Of a stretch of 64,000 nt of DNA, positions 53,851 to 64,000 are shown piece after piece. The stretch's first letter is position 1. Every line of letters begins with the position of its first letter. A model generated the notes under the pieces. The model was given only the letters and a program-made list of their open reading frames with translations, was not told where the DNA came from and did not search any database. Source of the stretch: Streptomyces sp. LHD-70 (GTDB taxonomy: Bacteria > Actinomycetota > Actinomycetes > Streptomycetales > Streptomycetaceae); assembly GCF_031157275.1 (NCBI RefSeq), contig NZ_JAVIFW010000001.1, positions 868,001-932,000 of the forward strand, written 5' to 3'. The position numbers were made by a program, and so were the translations under genes.

Positions 53851-55914
53851 ATGGCTGACCCCTCCACCTACCGCCCCAAGCCGGGACAGATCCCCGACTC
53901 CCCGGGGGTCTACAAGTTCCGCGACGAGCACCGCCGGGTGATCTACGTCGGGAAGGCCAAGAGCCTGCGCCAAAGGCTCGCCAACTACTTCCAGGACCTG
54001 GCGAGTCTGCACCCGCGCACCCGCTCGATGGTCACGACCGCGGCCTCCGTCGAGTGGACCGTGGTGACCACCGAGGTCGAGGCGCTCCAGCTCGAGTACA
54101 CCTGGATCAAGGAGTTCGACCCGCGGTTCAACGTCAAGTACCGCGACGACAAGAGCTACCCGTACCTCGCGGTCACCCTCAACGAGGAGTATCCGAGGGT
54201 CCAGGTCATGCGCGGCGCCAAGAAGAAGGGCGTGCGCTACTTCGGCCCGTACGGACACGCGTGGGCCATCCGCGAGACGGTCGACCTGATGCTGCGCGTC
54301 TTCCCGGTGCGCACGTGCTCGGCCGGAGTCTTCAAGAACGCCGCCCGCACCGGCCGCCCCTGCCTGCTCGGCTACATCGGCAAGTGCTCGGCCCCCTGCG
54401 TGGGCCGCGTCACCGCCGAGGACCACCGTGAACTGGCCGAGGATTTCTGCGACTTCATGGCCGGCCGCACGGGCGCGTACCTCCGCCGCCTGGAGAAGGA
54501 GATGGCGGCCGCCGCAGAGGAGATGGAGTACGAGCGGGCGGCCCGCCTGCGGGACGACATCGAGGCCCTCAGGCGCGCCATGGAGAAGAGCGCCGTGGTC
54601 CTCGCCGACGACACCGACGCGGACCTGATCGCCCTCGCCGAGGACGAGCTGGAGGCGGCGGTGCAGATCTTCCACGTCCGCGGCGGCCGGGTCCGCGGCC
54701 AGCGCGGCTGGGTCACCGACAAGGTCGAGGCCGTCACCACGGGCGACCTGGTCGAGCACGCGGTGCAGCAGCTGTACGGCGAGGAGAGCGGCGACGCCGT
54801 ACCCAAGGAGGTGCTGGTCCCCGCCCTGCCGGACCCGGTGGCGCCCGTGCAGGCGTGGCTCGCCGAGCGGCGCGGCAGCAGCGTCGGCCTGCGCGTGCCG
54901 CAGCGCGGCGACAAACGCGCCCTGATGGAGACGGTCCAGCGCAACGCACAGCACTCCCTCGTCCTGCACAAGACGAAGCGCGCCTCCGACCTGACGACCC
55001 GCTCCCGCGCCCTTGAGGAGATCGCCGCCGCGCTCGACCTGGACAGCGCCCCGCTGCGGATCGAGTGCTTCGACATCTCGCACCTCCAGGGAGACGACGT
55101 CGTCGCGTCGATGGTCGTCTTCGAGGACGGCCTGGCCCGCAAGAGCGAGTACCGCCGCTTCCAGATCAAGGGCCGCGTGGGCGACACCCAGGTCTGGCAC
55201 GGCGAGGGCCAGGACGACGTCCGGTCGATGCACGAAGTGATCGCCCGCCGCTTCCGCCGGTACATCGCGGAGAAGGAGAAGACGGGGGAGTGGGTCGAGG
55301 AGACCGAGGTCCCCGAGGACTCCCTCACCGAAGAGGACGGCCGCCCGAAGAGGTTCGCGTACCCGCCCCAGCTCGTCGTCGTGGACGGCGGAAAGCCGCA
55401 GGTCGCGGCGGCCAAGCGGGCCATGGACGAGCTGGGCATCGACGATGTCGCGGTGTGCGGCCTCGCCAAGCGCCTGGAGGAGGTCTGGCTGCCGGACGAG
55501 GAGGACCCGGTGGTCCTGCCCCGCTCCAGCGAGGGCCTCTACCTCCTCCAGCGGGTACGTGACGAGGCGCACCGTTTCGCGATCGCCTATCAGCGAAAGA
55601 AGCGGGCCAAGAGGTTCCGGGCGGGGCCGCTGGACGCGGTGCCCGGCCTGGGAGAGACGCGCAAGCAGGCGCTCATCAAACACTTCGGTTCCGTGAAGAA
55701 ACTGCGATCCGCCACAATTGAGCAGATCTGCGAGGTCCCCGGGATAGGCCGCAAGACGGCCGAGACGATCGCCGCGGCCCTCGCCGAGGCGGCCCCGGCC
55801 GCCCCGGCGGTGAACACGGCGACCGGAGAGATCATTGAAGAAGAGGCACCCGTGACGGCGGAGGCCGCACAGGCACCCGCGGGCGCCGTGGAGAGACGGG
55901 GGCAGGACACATGA
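53851..55914 (+). CDS. uvrC: UvrABC excinuclease subunit C
   Basis: Encodes 687 residues. The N-terminal GIY-YIG nuclease ([25 protein letters not shown]) makes the 3' incision. A UVR domain ([22 protein letters not shown]) contacts UvrB. The RNase H-like endonuclease ([32 protein letters not shown]) makes the 5' incision, and tandem helix-hairpin-helix motifs ([34 protein letters not shown]) end the conserved part. A ~40-residue acidic Ala-rich tail follows. ATG 53851 is leaderless. Its stop overlaps rapZ as ATGA, beginning the operon uvrC-rapZ-yvcK-whiA. Confidence 0.98.
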   Translation: MADPSTYRPKPGQIPDSPGVYKFRDEHRRVIYVGKAKSLRQRLANYFQDLASLHPRTRSMVTTAASVEWTVVTTEVEALQLEYTWIKEFDPRFNVKYRDDKSYPYLAVTLNEEYPRVQVMRGAKKKGVRYFGPYGHAWAIRETVDLMLRVFPVRTCSAGVFKNAARTGRPCLLGYIGKCSAPCVGRVTAEDHRELAEDFCDFMAGRTGAYLRRLEKEMAAAAEEMEYERAARLRDDIEALRRAMEKSAVVLADDTDADLIALAEDELEAAVQIFHVRGGRVRGQRGWVTDKVEAVTTGDLVEHAVQQLYGEESGDAVPKEVLVPALPDPVAPVQAWLAERRGSSVGLRVPQRGDKRALMETVQRNAQHSLVLHKTKRASDLTTRSRALEEIAAALDLDSAPLRIECFDISHLQGDDVVASMVVFEDGLARKSEYRRFQIKGRVGDTQVWHGEGQDDVRSMHEVIARRFRRYIAEKEKTGEWVEETEVPEDSLTEEDGRPKRFAYPPQLVVVDGGKPQVAAAKRAMDELGIDDVAVCGLAKRLEEVWLPDEEDPVVLPRSSEGLYLLQRVRDEAHRFAIAYQRKKRAKRFRAGPLDAVPGLGETRKQALIKHFGSVKKLRSATIEQICEVPGIGRKTAETIAAALAEAAPAAPAVNTATGEIIEEEAPVTAEAAQAPAGAVERRGQDT

Positions 55915-56843
55915 CAGAGCGCGAAGAAGACGGAGCACAGGTGAGTACGGGAACGGGCACCATCGAGCCCGCCGCCGCGGAGGCCATCCCCGAGCTGGTG
56001 ATCATCTCCGGGATGTCCGGCGCGGGACGCTCCACGGCGGCCAAGTGCCTGGAGGACCTCGGCTGGTTCGTGGTCGACAATCTGCCGCCCGCGCTGATCC
56101 CCACCATGGTGGAGCTCGGCGCCCGCTCGCAGGGCAACGTGGCGCGCATCGCGGTCGTCGTGGACGTACGCGGCCGCCGCTTCTTCGACAACCTCCGCCA
56201 GTCCCTCTCGGACCTGGAGGCGAAGAACGTCACCCGGCGGATCGTCTTCCTGGAGTCGTCCGACGACGCCTTGGTGCGCCGCTTCGAGTCGGTGCGCCGC
56301 CCGCACCCGCTGCAGGGCGACGGCCGCATCACCGACGGCATCGCGGCCGAGCGTGACTTGCTGCGCGAGCTGCGCGGCGACGCGGACCTGGTGATCGACA
56401 CCTCCAGCCTGAACGTCCACGAGCTGCGCGCCAAGATGGACGCCCAGTTCGCCGGTGACGAGGAGCCCGAACTCCGGGCCACCGTCATGTCGTTCGGGTA
56501 CAAGTACGGCCTGCCGGTCGACGCCGACCTGGTGGTCGACTGCCGCTTCCTGCCCAACCCCCACTGGGTCCCGGAGCTGCGCCCGTACACCGGTCTGAAC
56601 GAAGAGGTCTCGGGCTATGTCTTCAACCAGCCCGGCGCCAAGGAGTTCCTCGACCGCTACACAGAACTGCTCCAGCTGATCGCGACGGGCTACCGCCGCG
56701 AGGGCAAGCGGTACGTCACCATCGCCGTGGGCTGCACGGGCGGCAAGCACCGCTCCGTCGCCATGTCGGAGAAGATCGCCGCGCGCCTCGCCACCGAGGG
56801 CGTGGAGACCGTGGTCGTCCACCGGGACATGGGGCGCGAGTGA
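55911..56843 (+). CDS. rapZ: RapZ-family nucleotide-binding protein
   Basis: Encodes 310 residues. Walker A is [31 protein letters not shown], with R in place of the usual K as is common in the family. The C-terminal block [24 protein letters not shown] and [18 protein letters not shown] are diagnostic. In E. coli RapZ controls the small RNA GlmZ and senses glucosamine 6-phosphate. In actinobacteria the RNA target is unknown, but the link to yvcK suggests cell-wall precursor or carbon metabolism. It overlaps uvrC (ATGA) and yvcK (GTGA). Confidence 0.96.
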   Translation: MTEREEDGAQVSTGTGTIEPAAAEAIPELVIISGMSGAGRSTAAKCLEDLGWFVVDNLPPALIPTMVELGARSQGNVARIAVVVDVRGRRFFDNLRQSLSDLEAKNVTRRIVFLESSDDALVRRFESVRRPHPLQGDGRITDGIAAERDLLRELRGDADLVIDTSSLNVHELRAKMDAQFAGDEEPELRATVMSFGYKYGLPVDADLVVDCRFLPNPHWVPELRPYTGLNEEVSGYVFNQPGAKEFLDRYTELLQLIATGYRREGKRYVTIAVGCTGGKHRSVAMSEKIAARLATEGVETVVVHRDMGRE

Positions 56844-57877
56844 CCTCCCCGCCCCGTCGGGTGAGCTCCCCGCCCCGTCGGGCCCGGCTCACCCGCCTCA
56901 GCCGCAGGCGCTCGGCCCAGCCCAAGGTCGTAGCGCTCGGCGGCGGCATGGGCCTGTCCGCCTCGCTCGCCGCGCTGCGCCGGATCACCGGCGACCTGAC
57001 GGCCGTGGTCACCGTCGCCGACGACGGCGGCTCCAGCGGCCGGCTCCGCGACGAGCTGGGCGTGCTCCCGCCCGGCGACCTGCGCAAGGCCCTGGCCGCG
57101 CTGTGCGGGGACGACGACTGGGGCCAGACCTGGGCCCGCGTCATCCAGCACCGCTTCCAGTCCAAGGGCGAGCTGCACGAGCACGCGGTCGGCAACCTGC
57201 TGATCGTCGCCCTGTGGGAGCAGCTCGGCGACCACGTCCAGGCCCTCGACCTGGTCGGCAAGCTGCTCGGCGCGCATGGCCGGGTGCTGCCCATGTCCGC
57301 CGTGCCGCTGGAGCTGCAGGCGCTGGTCAAGGGGCACGACCCGGAGCGCGCGGAGGCAGTGGACACGGTCCGCGGCCAGGCCAACGTCGCGCTCACCCGC
57401 GGCGAGGTGCAGTCCGTGCATCTCGTACCGCACGACCCGCCCGCCGTGCCCGACGCCGTCGCCGCGGTCCTGGACGCGGACTGGGTGGTGCTCGGCCCCG
57501 GCTCCTGGTTCTCCTCCGTGATCCCGCACCTCCTCGTGCCCGAACTGCTCGAGGCGCTCACCGAGACCAAGGCCCGAAAGGTCCTCTCGCTCAACCTCGC
57601 ACCCCAGCCCGGAGAAACCGAAGGTTTCTCCCCGCAGCGTCATTTGGAGGTTTTGGGACGACACGCCCCTAAACTCGCCCTGGACGTGGTGCTGGCCGAC
57701 GAGGCCGCCGTGCCCGACCGCGACAGCCTCACCGACGCCGCCAAGCGTCTGGGGGCGGCGGTCGAGCTGGCGCCGGTGGCTCAGGCCGTCGGCTCTCCGA
57801 AGCACGACCCGGAGCTCTTGGCCGCCGCGTACGACCGTATTTTTCGGATGCATGGAAGGATCGGCCCATGGCGATGA
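56840..57877 (+). CDS. yvcK: Gluconeogenesis factor YvcK/CuvA family
   Basis: Encodes 345 residues. The opening [40 protein letters not shown] is the UDP-sugar-binding signature. [21 protein letters not shown] and [25 protein letters not shown] confirm the family. It is needed for growth on gluconeogenic carbon sources and for correct cell-wall growth in firmicutes and mycobacteria. GTG 56840 overlaps the rapZ stop by GTGA. Its first 20 residues include a duplicated SPPRR from a 17-bp repeat (56845-56861 and 56866-56882) and are not conserved. It overlaps whiA by 10 bp. Confidence 0.95.
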   Translation: MTSPPRRVSSPPRRARLTRLSRRRSAQPKVVALGGGMGLSASLAALRRITGDLTAVVTVADDGGSSGRLRDELGVLPPGDLRKALAALCGDDDWGQTWARVIQHRFQSKGELHEHAVGNLLIVALWEQLGDHVQALDLVGKLLGAHGRVLPMSAVPLELQALVKGHDPERAEAVDTVRGQANVALTRGEVQSVHLVPHDPPAVPDAVAAVLDADWVVLGPGSWFSSVIPHLLVPELLEALTETKARKVLSLNLAPQPGETEGFSPQRHLEVLGRHAPKLALDVVLADEAAVPDRDSLTDAAKRLGAAVELAPVAQAVGSPKHDPELLAAAYDRIFRMHGRIGPWR

Positions 57878-58857
57878 CGGCAGCGGTGAAGGACGAAATC
57901 TCCCGGCTTCCCGTCACCCGGACCTGCTGCAGAAAAGCAGAGGTCTCGGCGATTCTTCGGTTCGCGGGCGGGCTTCACCTGGTCAGCGGCCGCATCGTGA
58001 TCGAGGCGGAGCTGGACACCGCGATGGCGGCCCGGCGGCTCAAGAAGGACATCCTGGAGATCTTCGGGCACAGCTCGGAGCTCATGGTGATGGCCGCGGG
58101 CGGTCTGCGCCGCGGCTCCCGCTATGTCGTACGCGTGGTGGCCGGCGGCGACCAACTGGCGCGCCAGACCGGCCTGGTGGACGGCCGCGGCCGCCCGATC
58201 CGCGGTCTGCCCCCGCAGGTCGTCTCGGGTGCCACCTGTGACGCCGAGGCCGCATGGCGCGGAGCGTTCCTGGCCCACGGCTCGCTGACCGAGCCGGGCC
58301 GCTCCTCCTCCCTGGAGGTGACCTGCCCGGGGCCCGAGGCGGCGCTCGCGCTCGTCGGCGCGGCCCGTCGGCTCTCCATCGCCGCGAAGGCCCGCGAGGT
58401 GCGCGGCGTGGACCGCGTCGTAGTCCGTGACGGTGACGCGATCGGCGCGCTGCTGACCCGGCTCGGCGCCCACGAGTCGGTGCTCGCCTGGGAGGAGCGG
58501 CGGATGCGCCGCGAGGTCCGGGCCACCGCCAACCGCCTGGCCAACTTCGACGACGCCAACCTGCGCCGCTCGGCCCGCGCCGCGGTCGCCGCGGGCGCCC
58601 GCGTGCAGCGCGCCCTGGAGATCCTCGGGGACGAGGTGCCGGAGCACCTCGCGGCGGCCGGACGGCTGCGCATGGAGCACAAGCAGGCCTCCCTGGAGGA
58701 GCTGGGCGCGCTCGCCGACCCGCCGCTGACCAAGGACGCGGTCGCGGGCCGCATCCGCCGCCTCCTGGCGATGGCCGACAAGCGCGCCCAGGACCTCGGC
58801 ATTCCGGGTACGGAGTCGAACCTGACGGAGGAGATGGCCGACAATCTGGTCGGCTGA
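57868..58857 (+). CDS. whiA: Sporulation transcription factor WhiA
   Basis: Encodes 329 residues. The N-terminal part is a degenerate LAGLIDADG homing-endonuclease-like fold ([54 protein letters not shown]). The C-terminal part is an HTH ([36 protein letters not shown]). With WhiB it directs aerial hyphae to stop elongating and divide into spores. ATG 57868 lies inside the yvcK 3' end with GGAAGGA upstream. A second ATG at 57874 is possible. In S. coelicolor an internal promoter drives developmental expression. Confidence 0.98.
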   Translation: MAMTAAVKDEISRLPVTRTCCRKAEVSAILRFAGGLHLVSGRIVIEAELDTAMAARRLKKDILEIFGHSSELMVMAAGGLRRGSRYVVRVVAGGDQLARQTGLVDGRGRPIRGLPPQVVSGATCDAEAAWRGAFLAHGSLTEPGRSSSLEVTCPGPEAALALVGAARRLSIAAKAREVRGVDRVVVRDGDAIGALLTRLGAHESVLAWEERRMRREVRATANRLANFDDANLRRSARAAVAAGARVQRALEILGDEVPEHLAAAGRLRMEHKQASLEELGALADPPLTKDAVAGRIRRLLAMADKRAQDLGIPGTESNLTEEMADNLVG

Positions 58858-60474
<1,617 letters not shown>

Positions 60475-60511
60475 CCCGGACTTGATTCGGACAGGCATCT
60501 CGATGTGAGCT

Positions 60512-60553
60512 ACGGGGCTCGGGCGGCGTGATCTTGCGCCGTCCGGGCCCCGT
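60512..60553 (+). terminator. gap-pgk intergenic hairpin (terminator or attenuator)
   Basis: A 17-bp stem, with two G-U pairs and otherwise perfect, forms between 60512-60528 and 60537-60553 around an 8-nt loop. It sits midway between gap and pgk, so it may end most gap transcripts, making gap more abundant than pgk-tpiA. Confidence 0.8.
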
Positions 60554-60591
60554 CGCTGTTTGCTCGGAAGCTTTCAAGGAGTCCCTGAGAA

Positions 60592-61803
60592 ATGAAGACG
60601 ATCGACGAACTTCTCGCCGAAGGCGTCGCCGGTAAGCGGGTATTCGTCCGCGCCGACCTGAACGTGCCGCTGGACGGCACCACCATCACCGACGACGGCC
60701 GTATCCGCGCCGTGCTGCCGACCGTGAAGGCACTCGCCGACGCGGGCGCGCGGGTCGTCGTCGCCTCCCACCTGGGCCGCCCCAAGGGTGCCCCGGACCC
60801 GGCCTTCTCGCTCGCCTCGGCCGCCGCCCGGCTCGGTGAACTCCTCGGCGCCGACGTGCAGTTCGCCACGGACACCGTCGGCGACTCCGCCAAGGCCGTC
60901 GTCGCCGGCCTCGCCGACGGCCAGGTCGCCGTCGTCGAGAACCTGCGCTTCAACGCCGGCGAGACCTCCAAGGACGACGCCGAGCGCGGCGCCTTCGCCG
61001 ACCAGCTGGCGGCCCTCGCCGACCTGTACGTGGGCGACGGATTCGGCGCCGTGCACCGCAAGCACGCCTCGGTCTACGACCTCCCGGCGCGGCTCCCGCA
61101 CGCCGCGGGCTACCTCATCGCCAAGGAGGTCAGCGTCCTCAAGAAGCTCACCGAGGACGTCAAGCGCCCGTACACCGTGGTCCTCGGCGGCGCCAAGGTC
61201 TCCGACAAGCTCGCCGTCATCGACGAACTCCTCGGCAAGGCCGACCGTCTCCTCATCGGCGGCGGCATGGCGTACACCTTCCTCAAGGCCAAGGGGTACG
61301 AGGTCGGCATCTCCCTCCTCCAGGAGGACCAGGTTCCGAAGGTCAAGGAGTACATGGAGCGCGCCGAGAAGAGCGGCGTCGAGCTCGTTCTCCCGGTCGA
61401 CGTCCTCGTCTCCACCGAGTTCCCGGACCTGAAGACCAAGGCCCCGGCCGACTTCGACACCGTCGACGCCGACCAGATCCCCGCGGACAAGGAGGGCCTG
61501 GACATCGGCCCCAAGTCCCGCGAGCTGTTCGCCTCCAAGGTCACCGACGCCGAGACGGTGTTCTGGAACGGCCCCGTCGGAGTCGCCGAGCACCCCGACT
61601 ACGCTGGCGGCACGACGGCCATCGCGCAGGCCCTGCTCGACAGCAAGGGCTTCACGGTGGTCGGCGGTGGCGACTCCGCCGCCGCCGTCCGCAACCTGGG
61701 CTTCGACGAGTCGAAGTTCGGCCATATCTCGACGGGTGGCGGTGCCTCCCTCGAATACCTCGAGGGCAAGACCCTGCCCGGCCTCGCCGCACTGGAGGAC
61801 TGA
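60592..61803 (+). CDS. pgk: Phosphoglycerate kinase
   Basis: Encodes 403 residues, the usual size. The N-domain substrate site is RVFVRADLNVPLDG and VVVASHLGRPKGAPDP. The hinge and nucleotide parts include VVLGGAKVSDKLAVIDELL and the C-terminal VVGGGDSAAAVRNLG..HISTGGGASLEYLEGKTLPGLAAL. It transfers phosphate from 1,3-bisphosphoglycerate to ADP. ATG 60592 has AAGGAG upstream. tpiA begins 6 nt after its stop, so the two are co-transcribed. Confidence 0.98.
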   Translation: MKTIDELLAEGVAGKRVFVRADLNVPLDGTTITDDGRIRAVLPTVKALADAGARVVVASHLGRPKGAPDPAFSLASAAARLGELLGADVQFATDTVGDSAKAVVAGLADGQVAVVENLRFNAGETSKDDAERGAFADQLAALADLYVGDGFGAVHRKHASVYDLPARLPHAAGYLIAKEVSVLKKLTEDVKRPYTVVLGGAKVSDKLAVIDELLGKADRLLIGGGMAYTFLKAKGYEVGISLLQEDQVPKVKEYMERAEKSGVELVLPVDVLVSTEFPDLKTKAPADFDTVDADQIPADKEGLDIGPKSRELFASKVTDAETVFWNGPVGVAEHPDYAGGTTAIAQALLDSKGFTVVGGGDSAAAVRNLGFDESKFGHISTGGGASLEYLEGKTLPGLAALED

Positions 61804-61809
61804 CCCTTA

Positions 61810-62586
<777 letters not shown>

Positions 62587-62620
62587 GTCCGGGAACCGAC
62601 CGGGACTGAGTATGCGGTAG

Positions 62621-62700
62621 CGACGTAACGTCGTACCCTTGCGGGGTCCGAGGCTTGCTTTTCTGAGCTTTCCGCTCATTCACGCGAGACTCGGGCCCCG
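62621..62700 (+). promoter_or_regulatory. Structured leader between tpiA and secG
   Basis: CGACGT-A-ACGTCG (62621-62633) precedes a -10-like TACCCT (62634-62639). Then GGGGTCCGAG (62643-62652) pairs with CTCGGGCCCC (62690-62699), enclosing TGAGC-N5-GCTCA (62664-62678). This suggests a secG promoter followed by a branched RNA leader. Confidence 0.5.
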
Positions 62701-62734
62701 TCGTCGTACAGATACCGAGGAAGTTGGTCCAGCC

Positions 62735-62971
62735 GTGGTTATGGGGTTCTCGATCGCCCTGCTCGTCTTCAGCGGACTCATGATGCTTTTGGTGCTCATG
62801 CACAAGGGCAAGGGCGGTGGCCTCTCCGACATGTTCGGTGGCGGTATGCAGTCCTCCGTCGGCGGCTCCTCGGTCGCCGAGCGCAACCTCGACCGCATCA
62901 CCGTCGTGGTCGGTCTGCTGTGGTTCGCGTGCATTGTCGTGCTCGGCCTGCTGATGAAGCTCGACAGCTGA
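62735..62971 (+). CDS. secG: Preprotein translocase subunit SecG
   Basis: Encodes 78 residues. Two membrane helices (SIALLVFSGLMMLLVLMH and ITVVVGLLWFACIVVLGLLM) flank the conserved cytoplasmic loop KGKGGGLSDMFGGGMQSSVGGSSVAERNLDR. It is the small SecYEG subunit aiding protein export. GTG 62735 is favoured by GAGGAAG at 62717-62723. ATG 62741 two codons later is the alternative. Confidence 0.96.
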   Translation: MVMGFSIALLVFSGLMMLLVLMHKGKGGGLSDMFGGGMQSSVGGSSVAERNLDRITVVVGLLWFACIVVLGLLMKLDS

Positions 62972-63071
62972 CGCTTTATCGTCCTGCCGGTTGACGCAGT
63001 ATTGCCGTACGCCTTTTATAGGCGGCTTAATATGGCCGTGCGTCTCCGGGGTGGGGGTGTAACTCCAAACA

Positions 63072-63100
63072 CTGGACGCGCGTTGGGCCTTACGTAGACT
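63072..63100 (+). promoter_or_regulatory. Probable promoter of the RbpA-family gene
   Basis: CTGGAC (63072-63077), 17-nt spacer, TAGACT (63095-63100). Upstream AT-rich DNA contains a second candidate, TTGACG (62991-62996)-N18-TTTATA (63015-63020). Confidence 0.5.
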
Positions 63101-63167
63101 GGGGCACCCGCGGCACGGCCGTCGGTGAGCAACGCTGTGCAGCACTGTTACGCAGGGAGTTACGACC

Positions 63168-63503
63168 GTGGCAAGTGGCAACGCGATCCGTGGAAGTCGG
63201 GTCGGAGCGGGGCCGATGGGCGAGGCCGAGCGGGGCGAGTCCGCGCCGCGCCTGCGCATCTCCTTCTGGTGCTCCAACGGGCATGAGACACAGCCGAGCT
63301 TCGCCAGTGACGCGCAGGTCCCCGACACCTGGGACTGTCCGCGCTGCGGATTCCCGGCCGGCCAGGACCGGGACAACCCGCCGGACCCGCCGCGCACCGA
63401 GCCCTACAAGACGCACCTCGCGTACGTCCGAGAGCGGCGCAGCGACGCGGACGGCGAGGCGATCCTCGCGGAGGCACTCGCCAAACTGCGCGGCGAGATC
63501 TAG
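63168..63503 (+). CDS. rbpA: RNA polymerase-binding protein, RbpA family
   Basis: Encodes 111 residues. AIRGSRVGAGPMGEAERGES is the N-terminal tail. FWCSNGHETQPSFASDAQVPDTWDCPRCG forms the zinc-ribbon-like core with Cys/His and CPRC ligands, and TEPYKTHLAYVRERRSDADGEAILAEALAKLR is the sigma-interaction domain. RbpA stabilises RNA polymerase with the principal sigma factor. Streptomyces carries two paralogues; this sequence differs from the 124-residue, sigma-R-controlled RbpA I remember from S. coelicolor, so it may be the second copy (RbpB). GTG 63168 has CAGGGAG upstream. Confidence 0.88.
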   Translation: MASGNAIRGSRVGAGPMGEAERGESAPRLRISFWCSNGHETQPSFASDAQVPDTWDCPRCGFPAGQDRDNPPDPPRTEPYKTHLAYVRERRSDADGEAILAEALAKLRGEI

Positions 63504-63513
63504 GAATTGAGAG

Positions 63514-63543
63514 CGGCCGGACACCCCCGAGGGTGTCCGGCCG
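63514..63543 (+). terminator. Terminator after the RbpA-family gene
   Basis: Perfect 13-bp arms CGGCCGGACACCC (63514-63526) and GGGTGTCCGGCCG (63531-63543) with a 4-nt loop. Confidence 0.9.
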
Positions 63544-63593
63544 GACTGCTTTCCGAGGTCTGTTCTCCCAGGTCAGGCACGCGCCGCGGCCGA

Positions 63594-63616
63594 TTGTCAG
63601 TGGCCCCCTCTAAGGT
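63594..63616 (+). promoter_or_regulatory. RecA-NDp (PafBC-type) promoter of the MFS gene
   Basis: TTGTCAGTG (63594-63602), 8-nt spacer, TAAGGT (63611-63616). Full match to the consensus. About 33 nt separate the -10 from the GTG start, so this mRNA has a short leader with a ribosome binding site. Confidence 0.85.
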
Positions 63617-63648
63617 CTGCAAGTACCGGACCAAAAGGGGGAGTTGGC

Positions 63649-64000
63649 GTGGTCGAGGGGGTAACGGACGCTGCGGAGACCGCAGCGGCGGCGGAGCGCG
63701 CGCCGTCCTGGCGCGGGGGATTCGGACGGCTGTGGTCGGCCGCGATCATCTCCCGCTTCGGTGACTCGCTGCGCATCGCCGCGCTGCCGCTGCTCGCCAC
63801 GAGCCTCACCGACGAACCGACGCTCGTCGCCCTCGTCGCCGCCTGCGGCTATCTGCCCTGGATCCTTTTCGGCCTGATCGGCGGCGCGGTCGCCGACCGG
63901 GTCGACCAACGACGCGCCATGTGGGCCGTGGATCTCGTACGCGGGCTGCTGATCGGCAGTTTCGCCGTGGCCGTCGCCTTCGACCAGGCGACGATCGCGC
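63649..64000 (+). CDS. MFS transporter, N-terminal part (runs off the window)
   Basis: At least 117 residues are present and the frame is still open at the window edge. GTG 63649 has AGGGGGAG at 63636-63643. After a 25-residue cytoplasmic start the first helices read LWSAAIISRFGDSLRIAALPLLA, LVALVAACGYLPWILFGLIGGAVADRVDQRRAMW (motif A between helices 2 and 3) and AVDLVRGLLIGSFAVAVAF. This is the MefA/EntS-like 12-helix efflux group. The damage-type promoter upstream is unusual for such a gene. Confidence 0.85.
   Translation, partial: MVEGVTDAAETAAAAERAPSWRGGFGRLWSAAIISRFGDSLRIAALPLLATSLTDEPTLVALVAACGYLPWILFGLIGGAVADRVDQRRAMWAVDLVRGLLIGSFAVAVAFDQATIA

Overview
The window is chromosomal DNA of a Streptomyces or a very close relative. 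It is GC-rich throughout, with many GTG starts, GGAGG-type ribosome binding sites and several leaderless starts. Gene content agrees: whiA beside uvrC-rapZ-yvcK, an XRE/DUF397 pair, an RbpA-family protein, a mycothiol-type maleylpyruvate isomerase and a DUF574 methyltransferase. There are no rRNA or tRNA genes, no insertion sequences and no CRISPR array.

Bases 1-30,000 are mixed accessory and housekeeping genes: a secreted serine protease, an efflux pump, a small chitin/cellulose-active LPMO under a DasR-type operator, a split-looking XRE / MmyB-ligand-domain / ImmA-IrrE group, an amidohydrolase, a HATPase divergent from an XRE-DUF397 pair, a MocR regulator divergent from an AhpD-like protein, a GltD-like oxidoreductase, a degenerate uridine kinase, a 537-bp degenerate repeat tract, the pseudouridine-catabolic pair psuG-psuK next to an ABC binding protein and permease without ATPase, and ogt.

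Bases 30,000-48,700 hold glpQ with a PHO-box-like operator, an MHYT membrane protein, uvrB, two TerD-fold genes, terC behind a yybP-ykoY manganese riboswitch, a siderophore-interacting protein, a large SARP/AfsR-type regulator and uvrA. Bases 48,700-64,000 carry a secreted papain-like protease with a membrane-anchored partner, the uvrC-rapZ-yvcK-whiA operon, the glycolytic run gap-pgk-tpiA, secG, an RbpA-family gene and the start of an MFS transporter.

The strongest signal linking these genes is a promoter of the form TTGTCAGTG-N8-TAnnnT. It occurs five times with exact spacing: before ogt, uvrB, the short terD gene, uvrC and the last MFS gene. It matches the mycobacterial RecA-independent DNA-damage promoter (RecA-NDp, controlled by PafBC). 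In three of the five the start codon lies 7 nt after the -10 box, implying leaderless mRNA. This suggests one local DNA-damage regulon that includes a TerD protein and an efflux pump. A second clear signal is the terC leader, where the 3' strand of riboswitch helix P1 can pair perfectly with the ribosome binding site, giving a readable translational ON switch.
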